From: Paraspadella gotoi | Lineage: Eukaryota > Chaetognatha | DNA length: 64,000 nt | NCBI GenBank assembly: GCA_051294375.1 | Contig: CM119263.1 | Span: 26,266,758-26,330,757 of the forward strand | Direction of reading: 5' to 3' | Part shown: one piece after another, positions 41,438 to 49,958 of the stretch | How the letters are laid out: each line of letters opens with the position of its first letter | How positions within the stretch are numbered: position 1 is the stretch's first letter | Notes under the pieces: model-generated | The model's database searches: none | What the model saw: only the letters and a program-made list of their open reading frames with translations | Told to the model about the DNA's origin: nothing | Program-made: the position numbers and the translations under genes

Positions 41438-41579
41438 GCCGTAAAAAAAAAGAAAACACATTAAACGAGAAAATATTCATATTTGTTCATATATATCCTC
41501 CCTTTTTCTGTCTTTCATAGGCAACGCCTTGGAAATGACTGTTTTGACGAAAGGAAGCGTGAAGAGCACCGATGTCTAA
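17737..41579 (+). CDS. SPR: Sex peptide/myoinhibitory peptide receptor-type GPCR, 15 exons
   Basis: Class A (rhodopsin-like) receptor of the plasma membrane; family members bind myoinhibitory peptides (and sex peptide in Drosophila) and signal through Gi/o. Exons: 17737-17879, 18308-18427, 18683-18792, 20559-20667, 22887-23041, 23933-24058, 28169-28243, 30859-30966, 35609-35932, 36915-37090, 38306-38486, 40081-40141, 40335-40514, 41193-41295, 41521-41579. An N-glycosylation site (NGT) and NYT precede helix 1 (YALPLYGLVFPFVV). Helix 2 is PTNVLLAAIALADTLTGIFP; helix 3 ends AVQRYIYICHP, with QRY in the DRY position; helix 5 is VVVVHIIPCILLVVTNSLL; helix 6 is CTTLMLVIVVTVFLAVELPL; helix 7 is FFIVLSYPTNFFIYCVM, replacing NPxxY. 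The conserved disulfide cysteines are in EFCNAY and STCVSL. Phases agree through exon 13. Intron 5 has a GC donor. The third cytoplasmic loop has a long Lys/Glu/Asp run. The joins of exons 13-15 are uncertain. About 620-680 residues versus about 435 in Drosophila. Confidence 0.92.
18956..19411. repeat. (AAAG)n/(GA)n tract in receptor intron 3
   Basis: About 455 bp of all-purine sequence on the + strand: GA repeat, then GAAA tetranucleotide repeats, an AAAT/AATA interlude at about 19176-19240, then more GAAA. Lys-Glu and Phe-Leu-Ser open frames are translations of it. Confidence 0.97.
20950..21326 (+). mobile_element. MITE-like element family A, copy 2 (best copy)
   Basis: The ends are GTTGCGCCGC at the left and GCGGCGCAAC at the right, a 10-bp perfect terminal inverted repeat. 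The interior has a GTCGGTCCGTTGGTC block, TTAAGACTGAAAACAACCTC, GCTAGCGCCGCCTTCAGGAA and the near-palindrome CATGTCATGACATGTCAT. About 375 bp, no coding capacity. It lies in receptor intron 4. Short inverted ends and small size suggest a non-autonomous DNA transposon; the superfamily cannot be told. Confidence 0.85.
21802..22075 (+). repeat. Dispersed element family C, copy 2
   Basis: Starts ATGGCAACAGCCGGGTTGCC, then GATGGGGCATCTCACTGTTG, GGCTTTGGGGGCTTCCGACC, CCAGTCACTGGCGCGGTTAC, and ends GAATATACCGCCACAAT. About 270 bp, GC-richer than its surroundings. In tandem with copy 3 at 22132-22345. Another full copy is at 40873-41118. Confidence 0.8.
22132..22345 (+). repeat. Dispersed element family C, copy 3 (shorter, internal deletion)
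   Basis: Same order of blocks as copy 2 but lacking the segment with ACTACGCCTGGGATGGTGTG. It lies about 60 bases after copy 2 in the same orientation, in receptor intron 4. Confidence 0.8.
23414..23472. repeat. (CT)n microsatellite in receptor intron 5
   Basis: About 59 bp of perfect CT repeat. Confidence 0.97.
24171..24483 (+). mobile_element. MITE-like element family A, copy 3
   Basis: Left end GTGGCGCCGCGAGCAC and right end CCCTGCGGCGCAACAC match copy 2. The left GTC-rich block is deleted and the AT-rich TGCATATTGCATA block is expanded. It lies in receptor intron 6, about 110 bases past exon 6. Confidence 0.8.
24484..28168. other. Rest of receptor intron 6
   Basis: No exon fits the phase and homology of the receptor here. 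From 26580 to 27020 the sequence is rich in GAC/GACGAC triplets, giving Asp-rich readings without domain character. A 22-base segment, GACAGAAATGACGTTGATGT plus two bases, is directly repeated at about 27047-27069 and 27092-27113, separated by three ACTTAAG units. The remainder is AT-rich. Confidence 0.5.
28244..30511. other. First part of receptor intron 7
   Basis: AT-rich intronic sequence. A CGACGA triplet patch lies at 29273-29320, a short GA tract at 30033-30060, and an isolated CCGAAACATGTCTG at 30069, which matches the 3' half of the hammerhead-like motif described elsewhere. No exon is supported. Confidence 0.5.
30512..30665 (-). repeat. Dispersed element family C, copy 4
   Basis: On the - strand it reads ATGGAAACGGGGAGGCATGA, GGCTTTGGACCTGCAGTAAC, CCATGTCACTGGCG, following the block order of copy 2. 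The tail is missing. Confidence 0.65.
31137..31775. mobile_element. Foldback element family D, copy 2
   Basis: Left arm starts CATTAAGGCGTAGTAAAATT; the right arm ends TTTCACTACGCCTTAATGGG. Paired internal blocks include GCAGTAGGCCATATTTATAC (left) against TATAAATATAGCCTACTGCG (right), and AAAAGTTGGTAAAAAGAAAT against TTTCTTTTATCAACTTTTGA. Arms about 310 bp. It lies in receptor intron 8. There is no coding sequence. Confidence 0.87.
31970..32395. repeat. Dispersed element family F, copy 1, with inverted ends
   Basis: It shares GAGCTCCTGCCGATTCCGAA, ATGTATTCACTTTA and GAAACCTAT..TGAAGAGTTGCAG with 56690-57140. Within each copy GAAGAGTTGCAG..CAAACG returns in reverse complement at the far end (CGTTTAGGCTGCAACTCTT here), enclosing an AT-rich interior with two ATGTCTCTCTATTACATTTT-type blocks in opposite orientation. 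Confidence 0.7.
33328..33517. repeat. (GAAA)n tract in receptor intron 8
   Basis: About 190 bp of GAAA-type repeat with a GATA interruption near 33383. Confidence 0.97.
33838..33960. repeat. Degenerate CCTAA-rich tract
   Basis: A loose run of CTAACCCTAATCCTAATCCT, GAACCCTAAAC, ACCTTAATCCC and similar words. It looks like decayed telomere-type or satellite sequence; units are too irregular to count as an interstitial telomere. Confidence 0.5.
34308..34400 (+). mobile_element. Left-end fragment of element family A
   Basis: AGTTGCGCCATCTATATAAG, TCAGTTTTCGGTCTGTCGGT and a GTTCGTCAATCTGTC block match the left third of family A copy 2. The rest is missing. Confidence 0.6.
34585..34645 (+). mobile_element. 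Right-end fragment of element family B
   Basis: ATTAATTAATTAGTTATCTAATC followed by GCTAATGATCGTGGGC matches the terminal part of family B. Confidence 0.55.
35500..35557. repeat. Dispersed ~60-bp repeat, copy 2 of 3
   Basis: Almost identical to 4196-4266 (TTTATTAAATGAAT, then ATTGGTTGTACCAATTTCAT). It ends about 50 bases before receptor exon 9, as copy 1 ends about 45 bases before arrestin exon 3. Confidence 0.65.
36400..36511. repeat. (GA)n tract in receptor intron 9
   Basis: About 112 bp of GA repeat interrupted several times by AGGAG or GAAG. Confidence 0.97.
37588..37790. repeat. (GA)n and AAATA/GAAA tracts in receptor intron 10
   Basis: GA repeat from about 37588 to 37684, then AAAGAAATA repeats to about 37765 and a short GA block. 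Confidence 0.95.
38075..38165. repeat. (CT)n microsatellite in receptor intron 10
   Basis: About 90 bp of perfect CT repeat, 140 bases before receptor exon 11. Confidence 0.98.
38487..40011. other. Receptor intron 11
   Basis: No exon or clear repeat family is seen. A short AATTAATT tract lies near 39460-39480. AT-rich throughout. Confidence 0.5.
40012..40080 (+). promoter_or_regulatory. CT microsatellite serving as polypyrimidine tract of receptor exon 12
   Basis: A CT repeat of about 60 bp runs to TGACTCGCAG, where exon 12 starts at 40081. The only break in pyrimidines near the acceptor is the GTCTC at about 40054 and the final TGACTCG. The reading frame through exon 12 (KAPRGLSSEVKVSKSIASKL) agrees in phase with exons 11 and 13. 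Confidence 0.7.
40873..41118 (+). repeat. Dispersed element family C, copy 5
   Basis: ATGGCAACAGCCGCTTTGCC, GATGGGGCATCTCACTGTTG, CCAGTCACTGGCGCGGTTAC, AACGCCTGGGATGGTGTGTT and GAACATACCGCCACAATTC match copy 2 almost throughout. It lies in receptor intron 13, some 75 bases before exon 14. Confidence 0.85.
41354..41438. repeat. (CT)n microsatellite in receptor intron 14
   Basis: About 80 bp of CT repeat between exons 14 and 15. Confidence 0.98.
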
Positions 41580-42815
41580 ATTTTTACTATGAACAAATGG
41601 CGTTTCGTCTTGCTTAACCCTTTTGTATTAATTAAAAAATATAACGTCTCTTGACCCAAACTGTTTATCCTATGCTTAACATATCTGTGTTAAACGTGAT
41701 AAGTGTTTTTAAACTTTGTTCTTTCTGGGTGGCCTGACCCCAATGCCTATTGTATCTTGTATTTTGAATCAACTATCAGTAATTGACTATATTGCTTAAC
41801 AGAATTCTTTTTATGTAAAAAAAACAAGACAAAAAAAAACTATCACATAAAAATTAAAGTTAAATTGATTTTTTTGTTAGGTATGATTAATTGGGTATTG
41901 ACTACCCATTCACAATGTCAAAAAATATAACGCTGTGATACCAGGGCTTTGGCCGGTTTAACATAAACATTCAAAATATACCTTTAAAAGATAGGATAAG
42001 CAACAATAAAGGATCACCATTTGGTGATGGCTCGCCTATACCTGAATATTGGGATTGAAGAGCCGAAATCCATGATAACTGATAACTGATAACTGATAAC
42101 CTTCTTATTGTTTTAAGATATAAATTAATTTCAAAAAAATAATTTCTTAAAATTTCTTTCTCAAAATTTCTTTCTCAAAATTACATAACAAAAAACAATG
42201 AGCGATCACCATTTGGTAATGTCTCACCTATACCTGTATATTGGGATTAAAGAGCTGAAATCCATGAAAGATATAGGTTCCCAACTGATGACATTTCCAT
42301 TTTATAAACATAAAAGATAAAAAAATATTCAAAAGAGAAATAATTAAAAAGTTGGATAAAGTACAAATGTAATTTTCATTCAAGTATTTTGAAATTATGT
42401 TCATGATATAAAGGTTCCCCTATAGACCTTACGAACATACGATTCTACATGGTAGTCTTATCCCTATTGTTAAAAAAAAATCATATATAACTTTGGTCAG
42501 ATTGTAGTCAAACCTTGTGTTGTATAGATGCTCCCTCTTTTTCCAGAAGACAACACTGACCTCCCCCTCCAAAATGAGTTATTAGATATAATTATAAATA
42601 ATTTAAAAAAAAAATACAGAATAAATTATTGTACAAAATATTGCTTAAATTTCGCTGACTTGGTTTAATAAAAGTGTCTGTAAACTTCTTGTTTTCTGCT
42701 TTGCCATTCTTTTGCCAATAGTTAGCTTTTGAATAAACCATAATGAAAATAACAATTATTCTTGAGGCTATTTTCGTTCAAAATGGTTTATCCGATATGA
42801 AAAAGCAAAAAAAAC
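41580..42815. other. Receptor 3' flank with a ~70-bp direct repeat
   Basis: Presumed 3' untranslated region and beyond. A segment starting GATCACCATTTGGTGATGGC and ending GCCGAAATCCATGA (42014-42074) recurs at 42204-42269 with few changes. Between them are four GATAACT units at about 42073-42100. An AATAAA lies at 42667-42672 and could be a distant polyadenylation signal, though chance is likely in such AT-rich sequence. Confidence 0.55.
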
Positions 42816-43575
42816 CATGTACGGTCCGTCGTCCATGTGTCCGTCCTCTCCGTTCCGTCCGTCCCGTCCGTCGTCCTTCCGTCCGTCTGCCGTCCGTCCG
42901 CCGTCCATTCCGTCCGTCCGTCCGTCCGTCCATCCGTCCGTCCGTCCATCCGTCTGTCACACCTGAGCAAAAAACACCAATTACTCGTGATTGGATGGGA
43001 TTGGAATGAAATTTTGTGTGTGGGTAGGGAAGTGTGTGATTGAGCTGGAAATGAAGTTTTGATGGAATCGTCCGTGTGGAAATGAGTTTAAATGGAAAAA
43101 AACCAAAAAAAAAATTTCACTATTTAAACACCAATTACTCATGAGTGGATGGGGCGAGTGACTTGAATTTTTGTATTTGGTTAGAAAAGTGTGTGATTAA
43201 ACTGGAAATCAAGTTTCAATGGAATCGTTTGAGTGGAAATGAGTTTAAATGGAAAAAACAACGAACCTGTTTCACTAATTATTGATTATGCTTCTTTTTC
43301 TTTTATTTTAAATGTAAATGCAAGATGTATTAATTAATCAAATAATTAATCAATTAATTAATCAATTAGTAAAATTAATTAATCAATAATTAATCAATCA
43401 ATTAATCAATCAAAACAAACATTTCGAGTCAAATTAATTAATTAATTACTTAAATAATTAACTTGTATAAATTAATTATTAATTTATTAAAAAAATTAAT
43501 TAACTTGAATTAATTAATTATTAATTAATTAATGATCGTGGGCAGATCCGACATTGTTTGCTCAAACTTGTTTCT
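42816..43575 (+). mobile_element. Foldback/MITE-like element family B, copy 2
   Basis: A GTCC/CCGT-rich block (42820-42960) is followed by the GATTGGATGG..AATTTTGTGTGTGGGTAG unit, its second version, AATTAATT tracts, and the right end GATCGTGGGCAGATCCGACA then TTGTTTGCTCAAACTTG. Its order equals copy 1 at 11550-12370, with the left TCGGATCTGC block lost. Confidence 0.8.
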
Positions 43576-43737
43576 TTTTTTCTTGGTTTTTTATTTGCGT
43601 GTTTTGTTTGTTTTTTTTTTGTTTTTTTATGTAAATAAAGTGCTTTCTGTTTGAATAGTTATTCATGAGTAGGAGTTTCGTCAGGATTTGGCCAAAAAAC
43701 GGAAACATTGCATCAAATTATCCTCAAATCAATTACC

Positions 43738-43862
43738 ATGAGGTACCGGCGAAGCGCGCCAGTGGCAGGGGTCGCCACTAAGGGTCCAAAGCCACAATCG
43801 AGTGGTGCCCCACCGAACTGGTCGTCACAGACAACCCGGCTGTTGCTATAAATCATTTTATG
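43738..43862 (-). repeat. Dispersed element family C, copy 6 (diverged)
   Basis: On the - strand it reads ATAGCAACAGCCGGGTTGTC, GGCTTTGGACCCTTAGTGGC, CCTGCCACTGGCGCGCTTCG, in the order seen in copy 2. Confidence 0.65.
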
Positions 43863-45436
43863 GGCCTGGAAGACACTTTAATTCCTTTACATCGGTGAAC
43901 TTTATTACTCAGAAAATAAGGATTTCAACAAAATCAGACGGAACAGGGAAGATTAGGGAGGCCATTGAGATCCGTGGGCCGAACACAGCCGCGGTTGAGT
44001 AAATCTTAAGCTTCCCCTCTCCTTTTTTTTTCGAGGACTCAAGACTGTTTCTCTCCCTGAGGCGTCCTTAAATCGTTCTCTTTTCTAAACGCCATCAATC
44101 TAATTTCAGATTGACACATTCTCGATATTCTTTTATAGGCCTTTTATAAAAAGTAGCAGTATATAAACTATATATATTTAGGGGCAAAGGAGAAGGAAAA
44201 TATGTAAGTAGATGAAAAACAAGCCATATTAATTTGTAATTAAATTCTTTCAAGAATCATTTCTCAAATGAAGTATATATATTATGTACTGTGTGTATAA
44301 AAAAAAACATCCACTTTTTCTTCGCATGNNNNNNNNNNNNNNNNNNNNNNNNNCCTCGTTTCGTTTCGTGGCTCTTTATTTTAATATGAAAACGCTATCA
44401 GTCTAACATAAATCTTTGAAAACCGCAATTTATTAATTCAAGATTTAACAAATGAGGGTGTTCTTTTTCTTCTATCTTCTTCTTATTCCCTTTTTCTTCT
44501 ATCCTTTTCTTTTTCTCTTTTTTACTCATTCTATCTTCTCTTCTTTCCTATTCTCTATTCTTTTCTTTTTTTTTCTTATTTTCCGCTGTATTTCTTTTTT
44601 TCCGTCGGCGGCGAAATCTAATTCCTCGACTCATCCGGCTGAGAGAAAGATATCTGGCGAAGAAATGGAGTGACAACCGGACCGAGGTAGAGGACAAAAA
44701 CCAATTACGACTGTTTGTCCTTGAAAGTTAATTAAGGCCAAATCTCGCTTCATATCGTGTTCCAGTAAGGTCTCTGGTGTTCTAAGCTCTTGATTCTGTG
44801 CTAGGTACTACTGTCGGTTTTTTTTAAGTTAGGAACCATTATTTTAAGAGGATTTTTTTTAACTGGTTCGAGTCGATAAAAAAAAAAAAACGGAAAAAAT
44901 AGAACATTGGGCTCGATGGAATGTGGTTAGCAAAGAGAGTAATAAGGTCGACAAAAAAAAAGGGGTAAAAGAGCGGAGGGTCGACAATGGCGAAATAAGG
45001 ATGGAGAATAAAAAAGATGTACCAAGAAAATAGGAAATATTTGCCAAAATTCCAGGAAAAATGTGCTACAAGTGCCAAGGGTTAGTCTCGCTGCCTCAAA
45101 TAAGATATTTATTTATTAATATGATATAGGTAGTTTAATATAGGTTTGACCAATTTCATAACCTCCTCTGTCTCATATATCACTTCTTTAATCTTCATTT
45201 TATCTCAGTGCATCAGATTTCTAGATCTAATTTATTAAGTCGCGTTGTCTTTACAGGCTTCACTATAAATCGCGGCGTCACTCACTAGGTAAAATTTAAT
45301 TATATGAAAAATTTTTTGTTTTATTTTATCAAGTCAACGAACAGAAGAATGAAATTGAAGAAAGATCGCTGTGCATCTCAGAAAACAAATCTTTGATCAG
45401 GGGTGAAAAAATAGCCTGATATTTTTTGGACGTCTT
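43863..45436. other. AT-rich sequence with one assembly gap; no gene seen
   Basis: Contains TTTC/TTCTT-rich stretches (44450-44600, 44820-44960) whose Phe-rich open frames are compositional. The weak third copy of the 60-bp repeat is at 45100-45163. A 32-base segment at 45257-45288 is bounded by TTTACAG and GTAAAA as if it were a tiny exon, without further support. Confidence 0.5.
44329..44353. other. Assembly gap (25 N)
   Basis: Twenty-five unresolved bases, the same length as the gaps at 51778 and 54778, so probably a placeholder length. Confidence 1.
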
Positions 45437-48400
45437 AAATAAGGCTGTAGTAAAATTCTAATTTAACTTTATTTAAAATTCTAAAATTGAGGAACGAAAA
45501 ACATTATTATTTAATGATCATTTATGTAATAAAGAAAATTTATATAAAATTTTACAAATTTACGCAGTAGGCCATATTTTAATACTAGTACTATAATTCA
45601 ATAATGTTTAAAATATTCTAAACAGTTTTATAAAAGATTTTTTTTTGCAGATTTTGTGATTCGTTATTAAAAAGTTGATAAAAAGAAATATAACTCTTTT
45701 TGAATAAATTCCTTCATTAAGTGGCCAAATAGAAAAAAGACTATATTTAAGTGAAAATAAACTTTTTTTATATATTAAATATAGTTTTTTTATTTTTAAC
45801 TCAGCATTAATGAAAGAACTTTTTAAAAATGATTTATAATTTCCTTTTATCAACTTTTGAACGAGGAATTTCAAATCTGCAATCAAAAATAAAGAAAAAA
45901 GCTTATTTTGAAATTTTTCGATTTTATAAGGATTGGCCTTAGCCAAATTTTATAAAAGTTTTTTACGAATTTAGGCACTTAGTAACAAATAGTCCCTTAT
46001 ATGCTACTAATTTTTTTCCTATCTTTTGTTTTTTGAAAAAAAACGATCAATAAGTGCTTGCAACTCCTTCAAAATTTGCAAAAAACGGTTTTTTTCATTA
46101 AAAATGGATAGATATCTTAAAAAATATCAGTCAGAACAAAATTTTAACCTGCGTGCAATTAAACGAGCAAAAAAAATACTTCATTTACATACTTTATATT
46201 TTAATAATCCAAAAAAATACTTTTCCCAATTATTGATGTTTAAAAAACCGAATCTCGGGGCATTTTTAAGCTCACATTTTTTTATTTTCGCCCTTATAAA
46301 CATTTGAAAATAAGTGTAAAATAAGGTATAAAACAGCTAAATCCTCTAGAGTAAACCTTGGGCTTTCTATTGGCGTAAAATAGGGTAATTAGTTTTTTAA
46401 TTTTGTTCAGGAGCTATGAATTGTTAAATCTTTAAAAATTTTGAAAAAATATTTATTTAATATTTTTGTCTGTAATGCCTTACAATTTGAATGTTTATAC
46501 ATCTATCATTATCTAACAGAACATATAGCTTTAATTTAGACCTTTCCCAACTTTTAACCAATTTTTAATTATTTGAATTATACGTAAAATATAAATTTAT
46601 TTTAAAAAACCAGATTAATCAATTAGTACTGTTCAAATAAGAATCTTTTTTTTAAAAATAAAGAATAGCAGAAAATAAAGTTCTAACTTATAGAGGCTTT
46701 AAAAAACCAATGTTTAAAATAAAAATATATAAAATTTAATAAATAAAATAACAATTTTACTTTATTTAGTATAAAAAATATATGATTGTTTAATTAAAAC
46801 TTAATCTCAAATAAAATAAAGCAGTATATTTATTGAGTGCTTTAATTCAATCTCATATCCAGGCTTTTAATAGGGCAATAAATTTGTTATATTACTGAAA
46901 AAAAATTTAACAAAATAAAAATCATAAAGTAGCTCACTCAATATTTGATATAATTGTTAAATAAAAAATGTTACCAAAATATTTAACAAGTATAATGGCA
47001 TAACTTTTAAATACTTGAATAAAATATATATTAATAAGTTTTTAAAAATATTTTTAAATTTTTTAAAATAATTTAAGATTTTTAAAAATTATAACGATAA
47101 AACAATTCGTCTGATAAAAAACAAATAAATTCTCGTTACATTTAATTAATTCTTTTATCTAAAAGCCATTTGCAGAGTTTTGATTTAATTATATTATTTT
47201 GTGGATCATTAAATCAGTCCATGTTTTAACTTTTTTCCTTCCTTTTTTTTAATTTTATATTCGAGAAAAGCAAAGTGTTTTGAAATTTTAAAATGATTTT
47301 ATATTTATTTAAGAAAGACGGACATGTTAATATGTTGATGAAGGCTTGAAGTCAACTAGCCGAAACATGTCCAATACGTTAATAATCGTTATAGACAATT
47401 TCAAATACTTTGCTTTCTTTAATAATTAAAAAAAACTATGAAAAGAAAGGATTAATTGCATCATGGTATTTTATGATTATAAAGCTTTTATGATTTAGTA
47501 TTGGTTTTTCATTAATCAATACTCTTTTCATTTTTTAGCACTTAAATGTAGTAGGGCAGCAAAATCCTAAACAGAGCAGGATTTTTGGTAAATACTAATT
47601 AAAAGTTTTTTTATAAAAATATTTTTAGTAGTGATAGTGAATATGCTTTACAATTTGAATGCAATACTTTATTGTCTAAACATTATCATACAAGCATAAG
47701 CTTTAATTTGAAACCTCTCCTAACTTTTTAACAATTTTTTTTTATTGAATTATAAGAAAAATTTAAATAGAAAGAAAAGATTATTCAATGTAGTATTTCA
47801 AAATGGATTAATCTTAAAAATTAAGATACAAAATATGTTTCTATATATAACTACAAGTGCAGTTCTACTACTTGTTAGGACTATAAAAATAAATTTATTT
47901 TTTAATTAAATAATAAATTTTAATTATAAAATATTTTAAAAATTTAAAAAATATTTTAAAACTATTAATATAGTATTTATTCAATATAAAGTTAATGCAT
48001 TATTACGTTTGTTAATATTTTGGAAACATTTTTTATTAACAAATATATATAAAATATTGAAGTGAGCTACTTATTATTATTATTTTGTAAATTTTTTCAT
48101 AAAATAAAACAGAAATATTTATTGCATATTAAAGCTGGATATGAGATTGAATTAAAAAGCACTCAACTAATATATACTGTTATTTTATTTGAAGATTAAG
48201 TTTAATTAAAACATCATATATTTTTTATAATAAAATAAAGTTAATAATCCTGTTTTAATTTATTTTTTATTATAAAATTTTATATTATTTTTAATTTTAA
48301 AACCTTTGTTAAAAGCCTTTAAGTAGAACTGTATTTTGTAATCTTATTTTAAAAAAGAATTCTATTTGAAAGTACTAATGTTAATATTTAATTAAAAAAA

Positions 48401-49198
48401 AAATTTAATTTTTATCGTATAATTCAATAATAAAAACATCGTAAAAAAGTTGGGAAAGGCTCTCAAATTAAAGCTATTTTTGTAGATAATGATAGATTAT
48501 CATAAACATTCAATGTAAGCACACGAACAGAAAATATAAATAAATATTTTTCAAAATTTTTTCAGTTAACAAATTCATAGCTCCTGAAAAAATTAAAAAA
48601 CTAACTCCTATTTATCGCCAATAGAAAAGCCCAAAGGTTTACATCTAGAAGGATTAGTCTTTTTATACCTATTTTAGCATTATTTTCAAAGTTATAAGGG
48701 AAAATAAAAAAATGTGACTTAAAAATGCAAGAGAATTCGTTTTTTTAAAACATCATAATTGGAAAGTATTTTTTGATTTTTAAAAATAAAGTATGTAAGA
48801 ATGAAGTAATTATTATCTGCTCTTTAAATTGACGCAAGTTAAATTTGATTCTGACTGATATTTTTTAGATATCTATCATTTTTAATGAAAAAAAACCGTT
48901 TTTTTGGCAAAATTTTAAGAGTTGCAAGCACTTATTGATCGATTTTTCAAAAAAACAAGATAAGAAAAAAAATTAGTAGGCATATAGGAGGACTAATTTG
49001 TACTTATAAGTGCTAAATTCTTAAAAAAACTTTATAAATTTGCTACGCCTAATAAGAATAGTACTATATATAAGATATAGCTACTGCAAAAATTAAAAAA
49101 CATAAATTTATTTTTTTTACAAATTATGCTTCACTGATGGTATTTGTATCATAATTGACTTTTAGAATTTCGTATGTAACTTTCACTACGGCCTTAGT
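45437..49198. mobile_element. Foldback element family D, copy 3, with a nested second palindrome
   Basis: The outer ends match the other copies: AAGGCTGTAGTAAAATTC at the left and TTTCACTACGGCCTTAGTC at the right, with GCAGTAGGCCATATTTTAAT and TAAGATATAGCTACTGC as paired blocks. Between about 45,950 and 49,030 lies a further palindrome with arms of about 1.1 kb. Pairs include CGATCAATAAGTGCTTGCAA (46045) with TTGCAAGCACTTATTGATCG (48922), the block around CTTGGGCTTTCTATTGGCG (46357) with CGCCAATAGAAAAGCCCAA (48615), and TTCAATCTCATATCCAG (46847) with CTGGATATGAGATTGAA (48136). The central loop (about 47,130-47,850) holds a hammerhead-like motif and a third copy of one arm segment. No protein is encoded. 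Confidence 0.85.
47335..47371 (+). ncRNA. Hammerhead-like motif, degenerate copy
   Basis: TTGATGA, an extra A, stem GGCT with AGCC, then GAAACATGTC. The usual CUGAUGA has U at its first position and flanking stem I pairing is only about two base pairs, so activity is doubtful. It lies in the unpaired centre of the nested foldback element. Confidence 0.3.
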
Positions 49199-49551
49199 CT
49201 TAAATATCAATAATAGATAAATATATAAATAATGAGAATGTTCTAAGAATAAATTGAGAGGGGAAAACAGGCGGTGAGAGGTCTGTAAATAATTTAAATG
49301 AATGATTGTTGTTAGATTTTTTTTACGACGAAAAATATTTCGGGCCCTGATCGCGTTCAAGTGGAAAAGAGATTATATGAAAGGATAAAAGGAAAGTCGG
49401 AGAATAAAGCAGCAGATATATTTTTTCCCTTGTGGTGAAAGACAACGGAAAAAGAATGTCTGCTCTCGGAGAAGTTGACAAGTAAACTTATTACAAAAAA
49501 TTATTATAATAAGAAAATGTCTTTAAACGACAATAACAATGACCATAATGA

Positions 49552-49592
49552 AGAGAGAGAGAGAGAGAGAGAGAGATAGATAGATAGATAGA
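49552..49592. repeat. (GA)n then (GATA)n microsatellite
   Basis: GA repeat followed by five GATA units. Confidence 0.95.
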
Positions 49593-49704
49593 TAATTGTA
49601 CAGGACCTAGTACTTCTGCAAGAAAGGACTATAAGGTAAACAGTGGGTCCGTTCATTTAAAAAATTTCATTAAAGGTTTTACCAGTAAAAGTCTACCAAA
49701 AAAT

Positions 49705-49708
<4 letters not shown>

Positions 49709-49767
<59 letters not shown>

Positions 49768-49768
49768 C
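49709..49768. repeat. (GA)n microsatellite
   Basis: About 60 bp of GA repeat with one AAG break, just left of the palindrome at 49790-50022. Confidence 0.96.
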
Positions 49769-49848
49769 AGAAACGGACATGTTCAAATTTTTTTTTACAG
49801 GAATAATTTGATTTGTTTGTGACAACGATTTGTTTTATTTCAGTTTAG

Positions 49849-49892
49849 AAACGGACATGTTTCGGCTTTGATTACAAGCCTTCATCAGCGTT
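49849..49892 (-). ncRNA. Hammerhead ribozyme-like motif (minus strand of palindrome)
   Basis: On the - strand: AACG, CTGATGA, one extra A, stem GGCTT...AAGCC, GAAA, CATG, TC, CGTT. AACG and CGTT can pair as stem I; GGCTT and AAGCC as stem II; A-CATG-U as a minimal stem III, placing the expected cleavage after GUC. The extra A between CUGAUGA and stem II departs from the consensus. Confidence 0.4.
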
Positions 49893-49915
49893 GAAATATA
49901 ATTCACAAATCTGTC

Positions 49916-49958
49916 AACGCTGATGAAGGCTTGTAATCAAAGCCGAAACATGTCCGTT
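49916..49958 (+). ncRNA. Hammerhead ribozyme-like motif (plus strand of palindrome)
   Basis: CTGATGA at 49920-49926, extra A at 49927, stem II GGCTT (49928-49932) with AAGCC (49940-49944), GAAA at 49945-49948, CATG then TC ending at 49954, and stem I AACG (49916-49919) with CGTT (49955-49958). Known type I hammerheads of Penelope-like and retrozyme elements have this order and a very short stem III. The extra A means this could instead be a conserved transposon hairpin. Confidence 0.4.

Noticed and set aside
45608-46307. Lys/Ile-rich open frames of about 90-110 codons
   Set aside because: AT-rich sequence in the arms of the foldback element, with no homology or conserved equivalent in the other arm.
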